The notes beneath the pieces were generated by a model, which did no database searches, was not told the origin of the DNA, and worked only from the letters and a program-made list of their open reading frames with translations. A DNA stretch of 32,809 nt from positions 1 through 32,809 of the forward strand of contig CAJFQZ010000024.1 of assembly GCA_904419285.1 (NCBI GenBank), read 5' to 3'. Of this stretch, positions 24,618 through 31,633 are shown in pieces. Position 1 is the first letter of the stretch, and every line of letters begins with the position of its first letter. Both the position numbers and the translations under genes were made by a program. Source of the DNA: Lachnospiraceae bacterium UBA1818 (GTDB taxonomy: Bacteria > Bacillota > Clostridia > Lachnospirales > Lachnospiraceae).

Positions 24618-26192
24618 CTATGCCTTAAAAAATCGAGCCTTCATCGCCATATCCGCCGGGACCTTGATGGTCAGAAGATTCGTATGGTCAAACGCTTTCG
24701 ACGTTCTGACAGAGATCACTTCTGCCTCACATACCTTTCTGCCGTCGCGCCCAAATCCATATCCCCTGTCCCCTTTTTCCGGAAGAGGCAGAAATTCATA
24801 CGGAATCGTAACAGCCGCATATCCGGGCTCGTAAGTCTCATCCACCAGAAAGACTGCCTGGCCGGAACAGGAGGCTACGCACATACCGCATCCGATACAC
24901 ACCGCATCTGCATCGACAGCCGGGAGCGCCGTGATATGATCTCCGATCTTAATGCAGTGCTTCGGGCAGGCGTCCTGACACGGATTACAGGGGATATTCT
25001 GAGTACACTCCATGACCGGATGGACTCCGACTCTGTGGACGACTCCCGGGAATCTTTCAATCTCTTCGTCGGACAGATACCCTTTCGTCAGAAGCGTCTC
25101 TGATACGGGTATTCCTTCTTCTGTTTTCTCAATCCGTTTTCCTCTGTTCTGAGGTGCGAACATTCCCTGCCGCAGGCCCTCCAGAGCAGCCTCATTTGCA
25201 CCTGTCTCACGCTCCAGCTCTTCTTTTCCGATAAATCCCAGATAGTCTGCAGCGGCAATTCCGGCGATCCTTCCTTCGATCATAGCCGAGCTTGCCTCCT
25301 CGATGCCGGATACATCCCCCGCCACGAAGATTCCCGGTACAGAAGTCTGGCCATATTCGTCCACAATCGGCACCTGTCCGCCTTTTCTCGGGTTATCCTC
25401 CATCCGGCACCCTGCCATCTTGAGCAGCTGAGACATCGGAGAAAGCCCGACGGCAAGACAGATCGTATCCACATCAAAATGTTTTTCCGTTCCCGGGATA
25501 AACTGAAAGCGCTCATCCACTTCCGCGATCGTCACACCGGTCACATGATCTGTTCCGTCTGCCTTTACGATCGTATGAGACAGGTAGAATGGAATTCCCA
25601 TTCTTGCCAGCTTGGCAGCATGCACGCCGTATCCTCCGATCCGCGGCGCGGCATCCACAAGAGCCTCCACATGACATCCGCACTGTGCCAGCTGGAAGCT
25701 GACCACAAGTCCCACGTTTCCGGTTCCGAGCATCAGGATCCTGTCGCCGGGCTTCACTCCGTGAAGATTCATCAAGGTCTGAGCCGCTCCTGCACCGATC
25801 ACCCCCGGCATCGTCCAGCCTTCGAATGTAACCATATTTTCAGACGCCCCTGTCGCAATAATGATCGAATCTCCCTTATAATGAAAGATCTCATCCTGCT
25901 TTTTTACAACGATCTCTTTATTCTGATACAGACCGATCACCGTGGAGCTCAGCTCAGTCCTGACTCCTGCCTCAGCCGCCTCCTGCAGGAGTTCCTGTCC
26001 GATCACGATCCCCCTGGTCTTTGCCCTGTGTTCCTTTGACCCGAAAAACTTATGGATCTGTTTGAACAGCTGTCCTCCAGGTTTCGCATTCTCATCAAAC
26101 ACGATCACTTTCATTCCCCGTTTTGCCGCTTCAACCGCTGCCGACAGACCTGACGGTCCTGCTCCGACAACGATAAGATCATATCTCTCCAT
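24618..26192 (-). CDS. FAD/NAD oxidoreductase with C-terminal ferredoxin domain (HcnB-like)
   Basis: A 524-residue subunit. FAD binding is shown by VVGAGPSG (8-15) and the later GIFVAGDVSG (287-296); a second nucleotide fold has LMLGTGNVG (153-161). The C-terminal part has two iron-sulfur groups: Cys402/405/409/413 and CIGCGMCVASC (Cys432/435/438/442). HcnB-type proteins lack the second 4Fe-4S module, so electrons here may leave through ferredoxin or another low-potential carrier, fitting an anaerobe. The start at 26192 is chosen from the family-like MERYDLIVVGAG and GGGGA upstream; the longer frame overlaps the previous gene. Confidence 0.92.
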   Translation of the reverse strand: MERYDLIVVGAGPSGLSAAVEAAKRGMKVIVFDENAKPGGQLFKQIHKFFGSKEHRAKTRGIVIGQELLQEAAEAGVRTELSSTVIGLYQNKEIVVKKQDEIFHYKGDSIIIATGASENMVTFEGWTMPGVIGAGAAQTLMNLHGVKPGDRILMLGTGNVGLVVSFQLAQCGCHVEALVDAAPRIGGYGVHAAKLARMGIPFYLSHTIVKADGTDHVTGVTIAEVDERFQFIPGTEKHFDVDTICLAVGLSPMSQLLKMAGCRMEDNPRKGGQVPIVDEYGQTSVPGIFVAGDVSGIEEASSAMIEGRIAGIAAADYLGFIGKEELERETGANEAALEGLRQGMFAPQNRGKRIEKTEEGIPVSETLLTKGYLSDEEIERFPGVVHRVGVHPVMECTQNIPCNPCQDACPKHCIKIGDHITALPAVDADAVCIGCGMCVASCSGQAVFLVDETYEPGYAAVTIPYEFLPLPEKGDRGYGFGRDGRKVCEAEVISVRTSKAFDHTNLLTIKVPADMAMKARFFKA

Positions 26193-26239
26193 CTCATCCG
26201 TCCCCTTTCTCTGATTTACTGCTCTGCCGTATCCGCATG

Positions 26240-26560
26240 TCAATAAGTCTGTTCTGCAGATACTCCATACTGGGTCTGTACTTTCATTCCTTCTCTCAGA
26301 GGAGTCACACAGGTTCTGACATTCGGCACTCCGTCCACTACCATAACACAGTCCGTGCATCTTCCGATGGCACAGAAGATGCCTCTCGGCTCATGCCTTT
26401 TCTTTGTATAGCGATGGACCATGACGCCTGCCGCCTTCAATGCCGCGGCGATCGGCTCGCCTTCATACCCCTGCAGTTTTTTCCCATCGTATGTAAAACT
26501 TACGAGCTTTCCTTTCTCTATCTCTCCAAGGATCGGATGCTCTAAAATACGTGTGCCCAT
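26240..26560 (-). CDS. plant-type [2Fe-2S] protein (HcnA-like)
   Basis: A 106-residue ferredoxin-like subunit with the ligand pattern Cys63-x4-Cys68-x2-Cys71 and Cys84 (GIFCAIGRCTDCVMVV, then RTC). HcnA-type proteins pair with HcnB and HcnC to form a three-subunit amino-acid dehydrogenase. The ATG at 26560 follows GAAGG 8 nt upstream; the longer frame goes into the terminator region and is rejected. It is the first gene of the oxidation operon, opposite the LysR gene. Confidence 0.88.
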   Translation of the reverse strand: MGTRILEHPILGEIEKGKLVSFTYDGKKLQGYEGEPIAAALKAAGVMVHRYTKKRHEPRGIFCAIGRCTDCVMVVDGVPNVRTCVTPLREGMKVQTQYGVSAEQTY

Positions 26561-26610
26561 ACCTGATACCTTCTTTCTCTGATTTCTCTCCAGAGACCCT
26601 GCCAGAATAT

Positions 26611-26648
26611 AAAAAAAGGGTGTCTGCTGGCAGTTTGCAGACACCCTT
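26611..26648 (-). terminator. strong terminator in the leader of the oxidation operon
   Basis: A perfect 10-bp stem GGGTGTCTGC (26618-26627) with its complement (26637-26646), two more A-U pairs, a 9-nt loop, and seven U on the minus strand (26611-26617). It lies only about 50 nt before the first gene of the operon. It either ends a short upstream transcript or works as an attenuator. I see no clear promoter between it and the ATG at 26560. Confidence 0.8.
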
Positions 26649-26655
26649 GGCTGAC

Positions 26656-26880
26656 TTAATAATTTGTCTCTGTTGATTTATCTGGTATGATATTCTCTTT
26701 TTCCGAAAATGTATTGTAAAAAACGATACTAATCGTTTTTCTCCCCTCTGTCAGTCTGTCCATGGGCGGCGCTTCACTGTTCAGGCACGGATCTGTCAGC
26801 CGTTCCGGACTGAATTTCCAGCAATTCGCCCGCAGGCTTGCCTTGAAATCCGGATTCCTGTAAAATACAGTTATGTGCAT
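26656..26880 (-). CDS. small ORF of 74 codons ending just before the leader terminator
   Basis: A minus-strand frame opens at 26880 with GGAG 12 nt upstream and stops at 26656, just before the terminator at 26611-26648. It encodes MHITVFYRNPDFK and a polar C-terminus (KENIIPDKSTETNY) and resembles nothing I know. The position could mean a real small gene, a leader peptide, or the eroded end of a lost gene. The overlapping region is also the probable LysR promoter zone, so chance is a fair alternative. Confidence 0.2.
   Translation of the reverse strand: MHITVFYRNPDFKASLRANCWKFSPERLTDPCLNSEAPPMDRLTEGRKTISIVFYNTFSEKENIIPDKSTETNY
26719..26740. promoter_or_regulatory. 22-bp palindrome, possible operator
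   Basis: Perfect 9-bp arms (AAAAACGAT and ATCGTTTTT) around ACTA, in the gap between the divergent LysR and iron-sulfur genes. It could be an operator or a small A/T-flanked hairpin. A weak plus-strand promoter for lysR can be drawn at 26839-26867 (TTGCCT, 17 nt, TAAAAT). The rest of 26561-26950 shows only the small frame and the terminator described separately. Confidence 0.4.
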
Positions 26881-26950
26881 TTTCAGTGTATCTCCACGTC
26901 CTGTAAATGCAGATCCATGCATCCCCGGACATGATGAAAGGAGCCTGCTT

Positions 26951-27793
26951 ATGATTGAAATCCATTTATTTGAACAGCTTGCAGCTTTCGCCTCCTGCGG
27001 CACCCTGTCTGCCGAAGCGGAACAGCTCCATATATCCCAGCCGGCCTTAAGCCGCTCCATGAAGCGTCTGGAAGACGAACTGGGTGTAAAACTCTTTGAC
27101 CGGCAGAAGAGCCGGCTCACTCTCAATGAAAACGGCGAGCTTACAGTAAGGTACGCCCGGAACCTGCTCATGCAGGAGAGGACCATGATCGAACAGATCC
27201 GGGAATTTGACCGGAAGAAGCGAACCATCTCCGTAGGATCCTGCACCCCGGTCCTGATCCCTGATTTTGTCTCCCTTCTCTCCAGCCTTTATGAGGGAAT
27301 GACCATCTCCACGGAAGTGACCGGAGACCCGCATCTGGAGGAGCAGATCAGGGAAAATAAATATCAGATCGCCATCCTGCACGAGGAACCGGATACAGAT
27401 GACTTCTATTCACTGCCCATTGAGAGCGAGCACCTCTACGTCTCACTGCCGCCGGTCCATCCGCTGGCTGACGCTGCCGGACTGTACTTAAAGGATCTGG
27501 ACGGCCAGACCTTTCTGCTCTACTCCCAGATCGGATTCTGGGACGGACTGTGCCGCCGTAAGATGCCGTCCTCCCGTTTTCTCCTGCAGCAGGAAATGGA
27601 CGTCCTGGGAGAACTTGTGGAGAACTCCGCATTCCCCGCGTTCACCACAGATTACGTCATGAAGCGCTCCCGGCAGGAAACTGACCGCGTGATCATCCCG
27701 ATTCTGGATGAAGAGGCAAATGTCACATATTACTGCACATGCCTGAAATCTGAAAAAGCAAGATTTATGCCCGTGTTCCGTCATTTTCGCTGA
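26951..27793 (+). CDS. LysR-family transcriptional regulator
   Basis: A 280-residue regulator. The N-terminal HTH (MIEIHLFEQLAAFASCGTLS, then HISQPALSRSMKRLEDELGVKLFDR) is canonical, and the substrate-binding domain starts near residue 90 (RTISVGSCTPV). It is divergent from the oxidation operon, and LysR genes usually control their divergent neighbour, so it is the probable activator. AAAGGAG lies 7 nt before the ATG at 26951; the longer frame has no family similarity. Confidence 0.92.
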   Translation: MIEIHLFEQLAAFASCGTLSAEAEQLHISQPALSRSMKRLEDELGVKLFDRQKSRLTLNENGELTVRYARNLLMQERTMIEQIREFDRKKRTISVGSCTPVLIPDFVSLLSSLYEGMTISTEVTGDPHLEEQIRENKYQIAILHEEPDTDDFYSLPIESEHLYVSLPPVHPLADAAGLYLKDLDGQTFLLYSQIGFWDGLCRRKMPSSRFLLQQEMDVLGELVENSAFPAFTTDYVMKRSRQETDRVIIPILDEEANVTYYCTCLKSEKARFMPVFRHFR

Positions 27794-27867
27794 CTGTCTC
27801 CCCGGATCAGTTCTGGTGTGCTCACTGCAAAAGCGGACATCATAATCTTCTGCTCTGTCCTGCATCC

Positions 27868-27911
27868 AAAAAAAGAGCCGGAGGAAGACTTTTTCGTCGC
27901 CATCCTCCGGC
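27868..27911 (-). terminator. terminator of the aldo/keto reductase gene
   Basis: Stem GCCGGAGGA (27877-27885) with complement 27903-27911, followed on the minus strand by CTC and seven U (27868-27874). It lies 55 bp after the reductase stop codon and between two convergent genes. Confidence 0.75.
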
Positions 27912-27965
27912 GGTCATATCAATGATCATTCAGCATATTATCTGCCGCAATTTTAATCCATCTGT

Positions 27966-28817
27966 TTACTCATGTATTTTCATGCCGTGAAGCATCTTTA
28001 CAAACGACGGATCATCATGATCTACGATCTCGCTGTGACCAAGATCCAGCTTTGCGATCTCCGCCATATCATCTGCACTGAGCTCGAAATCCCAGATGTC
28101 CATGTTCTGCTCTATACGGTCTTTGTGCACAGACTTCGGAATAACGACTACATTTCTCTGGACATTCCATCTCAGAGCGACCTGTGCAGCGCTCTTTCCA
28201 TATTTCTCACCGATCTTTGTCAGCACCGGGTGGGTAAAGATGCCATGACTGCCCTCTGCGAACGGTCCCCACGCTTCCGGAACAACTCCGTACTCCTTCA
28301 TAAGCGCAAGTGCATTCTCCTGCTGAAAGAACGGATGAAGTTCAACCTGGTTTACTGCCGGCTTTACTTCCACAGTCTCACAGAAGTCTGCAAGACGTGC
28401 CGGATAGAAGTTGCATACGCCGATGGCACGGAGCTTTCCTTCCTTATAAGCCTCCTCCATCGCGCGGTATGCTCCGATGTAATCTCCCATCGGCTGATGG
28501 ATCAGATACAGATCCAGATAGTCCAGCCCAAGATTGTCAAGAGATCTCCTGATCGCTTTCCCAGCTTCCTCATAGCCTGCATCCTGTATCCAGAGCTTTG
28601 TAGTGATGAACAGCTCCCCGCGGGGAACACCGCACTTCTTCACTGCCTCGCCGACTGCTTTTTCATTCATATATGCTGCCGCTGTATCGATCAGACGATA
28701 TCCGCTCGCTATGGCATCCAGAACGGCCTGCTCGCACTGCGCCGGGTCCGGCACCTGGAATACTCCGAATCCTTCCATAGGCATTTTTAATCCGTTATTT
28801 AATGTTACATATTCCAT
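27966..28817 (-). CDS. aldo/keto reductase
   Basis: A 283-residue NADPH-dependent carbonyl reductase of the 2,5-diketo-D-gluconate/prostaglandin-reductase type. The tetrad is complete: Asp44 and Tyr49 (IDTAAAY), Lys74 (TTKLW) and His107 (LIHQP). IPKSVHKDRIEQN carries the cofactor-phosphate contacts. The start at 28817 follows AAGGAGG; an earlier ATG would swallow that site. Monocistronic, with its own promoter and terminator. Substrate unknown; detoxification of aldehydes or reduction of sugar-derived ketones is usual. Confidence 0.93.
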   Translation of the reverse strand: MEYVTLNNGLKMPMEGFGVFQVPDPAQCEQAVLDAIASGYRLIDTAAAYMNEKAVGEAVKKCGVPRGELFITTKLWIQDAGYEEAGKAIRRSLDNLGLDYLDLYLIHQPMGDYIGAYRAMEEAYKEGKLRAIGVCNFYPARLADFCETVEVKPAVNQVELHPFFQQENALALMKEYGVVPEAWGPFAEGSHGIFTHPVLTKIGEKYGKSAAQVALRWNVQRNVVVIPKSVHKDRIEQNMDIWDFELSADDMAEIAKLDLGHSEIVDHDDPSFVKMLHGMKIHE

Positions 28818-28869
28818 GCTTGATTCCTCCTTGAATATCCGTTGAGACATCTTTCTCTTTACATCTTAT

Positions 28870-28911
28870 ATTGTAGATTGCTCCTTCCGAAAAGTACAAT
28901 GCCGATTCGGC
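28870..28911 (-). promoter_or_regulatory. aldo/keto reductase promoter with adjacent palindrome
   Basis: Minus strand: -35 TTGTAC (28894-28899), 18-nt spacer, -10 TACAAT (28870-28875). An 11-bp palindrome GCCGA-T-TCGGC (28901-28911) sits just upstream of the -35, where an activator could bind. Confidence 0.45.
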
Positions 28912-28998
28912 AGAACACTATAACGTAAACGCATACTATATTGGAAAAAGAGGACTTCTGCCGCGATATATGCGGTCAGTTTTCCTGTATGATTTTCA

Positions 28999-29027
28999 TT
29001 GTAATCCTGTTCCACGCATAGTATAAT
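28999..29027 (+). promoter_or_regulatory. promoter of the SMR transporter gene
   Basis: -35 TTGTAA (28999-29004), 17-nt spacer, consensus -10 TATAAT (29022-29027), about 35 bp before the start codon; GGAGG lies in between. Confidence 0.65.
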
Positions 29028-29064
29028 CTGAGTCGTACCGCATACAGAGAAATGGAGGATAAAA

Positions 29065-29391
29065 ATGCAATATATACTATTATGCACTGCGATCATACTT
29101 GAAATCATCGCAACTACATTGTTAAAGACTTCCGAGGGCTTCACGAAACTGCTGCCGGCATTCGGCTGCATCGTCTTATACATCTGCTGCTTCTATGCAT
29201 TCTCAAAAGCGCTCCTGCGCATCGACCTGGGCGTGGCGTACGCTACGTGGTGCGCCGGAGGCATCGTGGCGACAACGATCATATCCGCCCTTGTATTCGG
29301 CCAGAAGATCAACACGATTGGAGTCATCGCGATCGTCCTGATCATCGCCGGCTGCGTGATCCTGAATCTCTTCGGTACTTCGGGAAACTGA
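29065..29391 (+). CDS. small multidrug resistance (SMR/EmrE) family transporter
   Basis: A 108-residue, four-helix membrane protein. The essential membrane glutamate is Glu13 (AIILEIIATTLLK), the equivalent of EmrE Glu14, and the helix 3-4 region YATWCAGGIVATTI and FGQKIN is typical. SMR proteins exchange protons for cationic drugs or guanidinium. The usual Tyr-Trp pair is partly kept (AYATW). GGAGG precedes the ATG. It has its own promoter and terminator. Whether it is a Gdx-type guanidinium exporter or a drug pump cannot be told; no guanidine riboswitch is visible. Confidence 0.9.
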   Translation: MQYILLCTAIILEIIATTLLKTSEGFTKLLPAFGCIVLYICCFYAFSKALLRIDLGVAYATWCAGGIVATTIISALVFGQKINTIGVIAIVLIIAGCVILNLFGTSGN

Positions 29392-29425
29392 CAGATTGAT
29401 AAGAGTATAGTCCCTCTGATACCGG

Positions 29426-29475
29426 AAAAGCACCAGAACGGGCAGGCGGTCTGTCCCCGGTTCTGGTGCTTTTTA
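29426..29475 (+). terminator. terminator after the SMR gene, likely bidirectional
   Basis: A 14-bp perfect stem (AAAAGCACCAGAAC at 29426-29439 with 29460-29473) followed by T residues on the plus strand and, in reverse, by U on the minus strand. It lies between the convergent SMR and MATE genes and can serve both. Confidence 0.8.
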
Positions 29476-29531
29476 TGTAAAATCTCTGTTGCTCTTTTAC
29501 TTCAATGCCGCTCCGTCTTTGAAAGCATTTC

Positions 29532-30977
29532 CTACTCTCTCACCACGTTTGGCTTTTCTATATTTTTCAGCGTTTTCTTGAACTGGACCGCAAACAGGAC
29601 CGCCGTAAATGTCACTGCAAGAAAGTCCGCGATCGGTTCCGCCATATATACAGCGATCGTCTGGTCGGAACGGATAATATGGGGCATGATATAGATCAGC
29701 GGGATCAGCAGGATGAACTTTCTCATGACAGCGACTATGATAGATTCTGCCGCTTTTCCCAGCGCGTTAAAGGTCATCTGGCACGCCATCTGTATGCCAA
29801 AGAGGAACATAGAGCCCATATAAATCCTCAGCGCTGTCTTCGTGTATTCCATCAGCCGGGCATCAGATGTAAACATCGCCGCAAATCCTCCCGGCAGCAG
29901 CATGACAAGCAGCCACAGGAACACCGAATAGCACAGGCTGACTTTGAGCAGAAGCTTGAATGCCGCTTTTACTCTCCCGGAATCTCCGGCTCCGTAACAG
30001 TAACTGATGATCGGCTGTGCTCCCTGCCCAAGCCCCTGAAGGGGCAGCATTGCGAACTGCATGACACTCGTCAGGATCGTCATAGCTCCGACTGCAATAT
30101 CTCCGCCGTAATTCTGAAGAGAACTGTTAAAACATACGGAGATCACACTCTCGCTGGCCTGCATGATAAACGTAGCGACTCCAAGCGCCAGACAGGGAAG
30201 TATGATTTGGGGTGTGAATCCGAGATTCTTTCTCTTGATCTTCAGGAACGTCTTTTTCCCGCACAGGAAGCTGACCACCCAGATACAGGAAAGCGCCTGT
30301 GATATGATCGTTGCGAGAGCTGCTCCCCGCACATCCATGTCGAATCCAAAAATGAAGATCGGATCCAGGATGATATTTGCAACCGCGCCGATCAGGACGG
30401 AAAGCATTCCTGTCTTTGCAAATCCCTGCGCTGTGATAAAAGCGTTCATGCCGAGCGTGATCTCTACAAAGATCGTTCCCAGGGCATAAATGTTCATGTA
30501 GCTGACGCCGTACTCGATCGTGTTCTCACTGGCTCCGAATGCCATAAGGAAATCCCTGTTCCAGATCAGCAGCGCGGCTGTAAGAATGATTGAAATAATG
30601 ATCTGGAGCATGAAACAGTTTCCAAGCGTCTTCTCCGCTGATTCCTTATCCTTTTTTCCCATGAAGATCGACGCTCTCGGCGCGCCGCCGTACCCCACCA
30701 GAGCCGCAAAAGCGGAAACGATCATGATCAGCGGCATACAGACTCCCACACCTGTCAGAGCGGTCGCTCCGATATCCGGAATATGCCCGATATAGATCCT
30801 GTCGACGATATTATAAAGCATGTTGATCAGCTGAGCCGCCACTGTCGGCAGTGCCAGCTTGAGGAGCAGCTTTCCCAGCGGTTCTGTCCGAAGGAATTCT
30901 TTATCCTCACTTCCACCTGCGGCTGTCTGTGCTTCTTTTCGGTCCTGTTGTCTCTGGTCCTGTTCTTTCTGTCTCAT
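29532..30977 (-). CDS. MATE-family efflux transporter
   Basis: A 481-residue inner-membrane exporter with about twelve helices. The family signature is at the start of the membrane domain (LALPTVAAQLINMLYNIVDRIYIG) and repeats in the second half (LPCLALGVATFIMQASESVISV). The start at 30977 gives an ATGA overlap with the MarR stop and has AAGG 8 nt upstream; the ATG at 30983 is the alternative. MATE proteins expel cationic drugs or metabolites with sodium or proton gradients. The upstream MarR gene probably controls it. Confidence 0.93.
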   Translation of the reverse strand: MRQKEQDQRQQDRKEAQTAAGGSEDKEFLRTEPLGKLLLKLALPTVAAQLINMLYNIVDRIYIGHIPDIGATALTGVGVCMPLIMIVSAFAALVGYGGAPRASIFMGKKDKESAEKTLGNCFMLQIIISIILTAALLIWNRDFLMAFGASENTIEYGVSYMNIYALGTIFVEITLGMNAFITAQGFAKTGMLSVLIGAVANIILDPIFIFGFDMDVRGAALATIISQALSCIWVVSFLCGKKTFLKIKRKNLGFTPQIILPCLALGVATFIMQASESVISVCFNSSLQNYGGDIAVGAMTILTSVMQFAMLPLQGLGQGAQPIISYCYGAGDSGRVKAAFKLLLKVSLCYSVFLWLLVMLLPGGFAAMFTSDARLMEYTKTALRIYMGSMFLFGIQMACQMTFNALGKAAESIIVAVMRKFILLIPLIYIMPHIIRSDQTIAVYMAEPIADFLAVTFTAVLFAVQFKKTLKNIEKPNVVRE

Positions 30978-31423
30978 GACCATTCCCTTCCTTCCATTGC
31001 TTTTTTCGTATTATCAAACAGCTTTTTTAAAAACCGGTCCTGTGTCTCCAGTTCTTCCTTCGTAAAGCCGTCCAAAACTGTTTCCAGAAATTCATCCCGC
31101 ACTTCATTGACCGTCTCCGTCACCGGCCCTGCCTGGGGCTTCAGCCTCAGATGGATCTTTCTCCTGTCCTCTGTATCGGGGATCCGTTCCAGAAGGGACT
31201 TCTGTATGAGAGATTCTACACCTTTCGATACAGCTCCTTTGGAGAGCAGCCGCAGCTCAACAATATCAGCCGCCGTATCTTTCCCGGGATTGTTCTGCAG
31301 GAAGCTGATGATATCAGCCTCTATCATCGTAAGATCATGTTCCATACATACTTTTTTCAATAACTTATCATACAGGCGGAACAGACTCCGCATTCCGATA
31401 AATATTTCTGTAGTCCTCTTCAT
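30974..31423 (-). CDS. MarR-family regulator of the MATE exporter
   Basis: A 149-residue winged-helix protein. The HTH (VELRLLSKGAVSKGVESLIQKSLLERI) and the wing (DTEDRRKIHLRLKPQAG) are clear. GGGGGC lies about 7 nt before the ATG. It is the first gene of a two-gene operon with the MATE transporter, and a palindrome in its leader (31447-31458) suggests that it represses itself and the pump until a drug binds. Confidence 0.91.
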   Translation of the reverse strand: MKRTTEIFIGMRSLFRLYDKLLKKVCMEHDLTMIEADIISFLQNNPGKDTAADIVELRLLSKGAVSKGVESLIQKSLLERIPDTEDRRKIHLRLKPQAGPVTETVNEVRDEFLETVLDGFTKEELETQDRFLKKLFDNTKKAMEGREWS

Positions 31424-31446
31424 CTCGCTGCCCCCTTTTTAGTTTC

Positions 31447-31458
31447 ACTGTAAACAGT
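31447..31458 (-). promoter_or_regulatory. probable MarR operator
   Basis: A perfect 12-bp palindrome ACTGT-TT-ACAGT lies between the -10 box and the ribosome binding site of the marR-MATE operon, within a region holding further GTTT/AAAC half-sites. Size and place fit autorepression. Confidence 0.5.
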
Positions 31459-31486
31459 TTCTTTATAAACCTTTTTCCAATAAAAC

Positions 31487-31514
31487 ATTATAGCTCAGCA
31501 TTTCGCTTTGTCAA
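31487..31514 (-). promoter_or_regulatory. marR-MATE operon promoter
   Basis: Consensus -35 TTGACA (31509-31514), 16-nt spacer, consensus -10 TATAAT (31487-31492) on the minus strand. Such a strong promoter fits a repressor-controlled operon. Confidence 0.8.
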
Positions 31515-31527
31515 TAGACGTCAAGTT

Positions 31528-31554
31528 AAAAAAGCCCGCCGCATGTAATGCGGC
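31528..31554 (-). terminator. ABC exporter terminator
   Basis: Stem GCCGCAT with a 3-nt loop and complement (31538-31554), followed on the minus strand by GGGC and six U (31528-31533). A second small stem CTCTGC/GCAGAG lies at 31565-31585. The marR -35 box begins 14 bp further on. Confidence 0.75.
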
Positions 31555-31633
31555 AGACTCTTCTCTCTGCGCCTGCCGGGCAGAGCCTTTCATACTCTCC
31601 GCTCCTCGGCAGCCGCTCTTTTTTATTCTTAAC

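Noticed and set aside
26656-27246. Long minus-strand frame of 196 codons opposite the LysR gene
   Set aside because: Most of it is the antisense of lysR, with Ser/Arg-rich composition and no family pattern. Only the last 74 codons fall outside, kept as a low-confidence entry.
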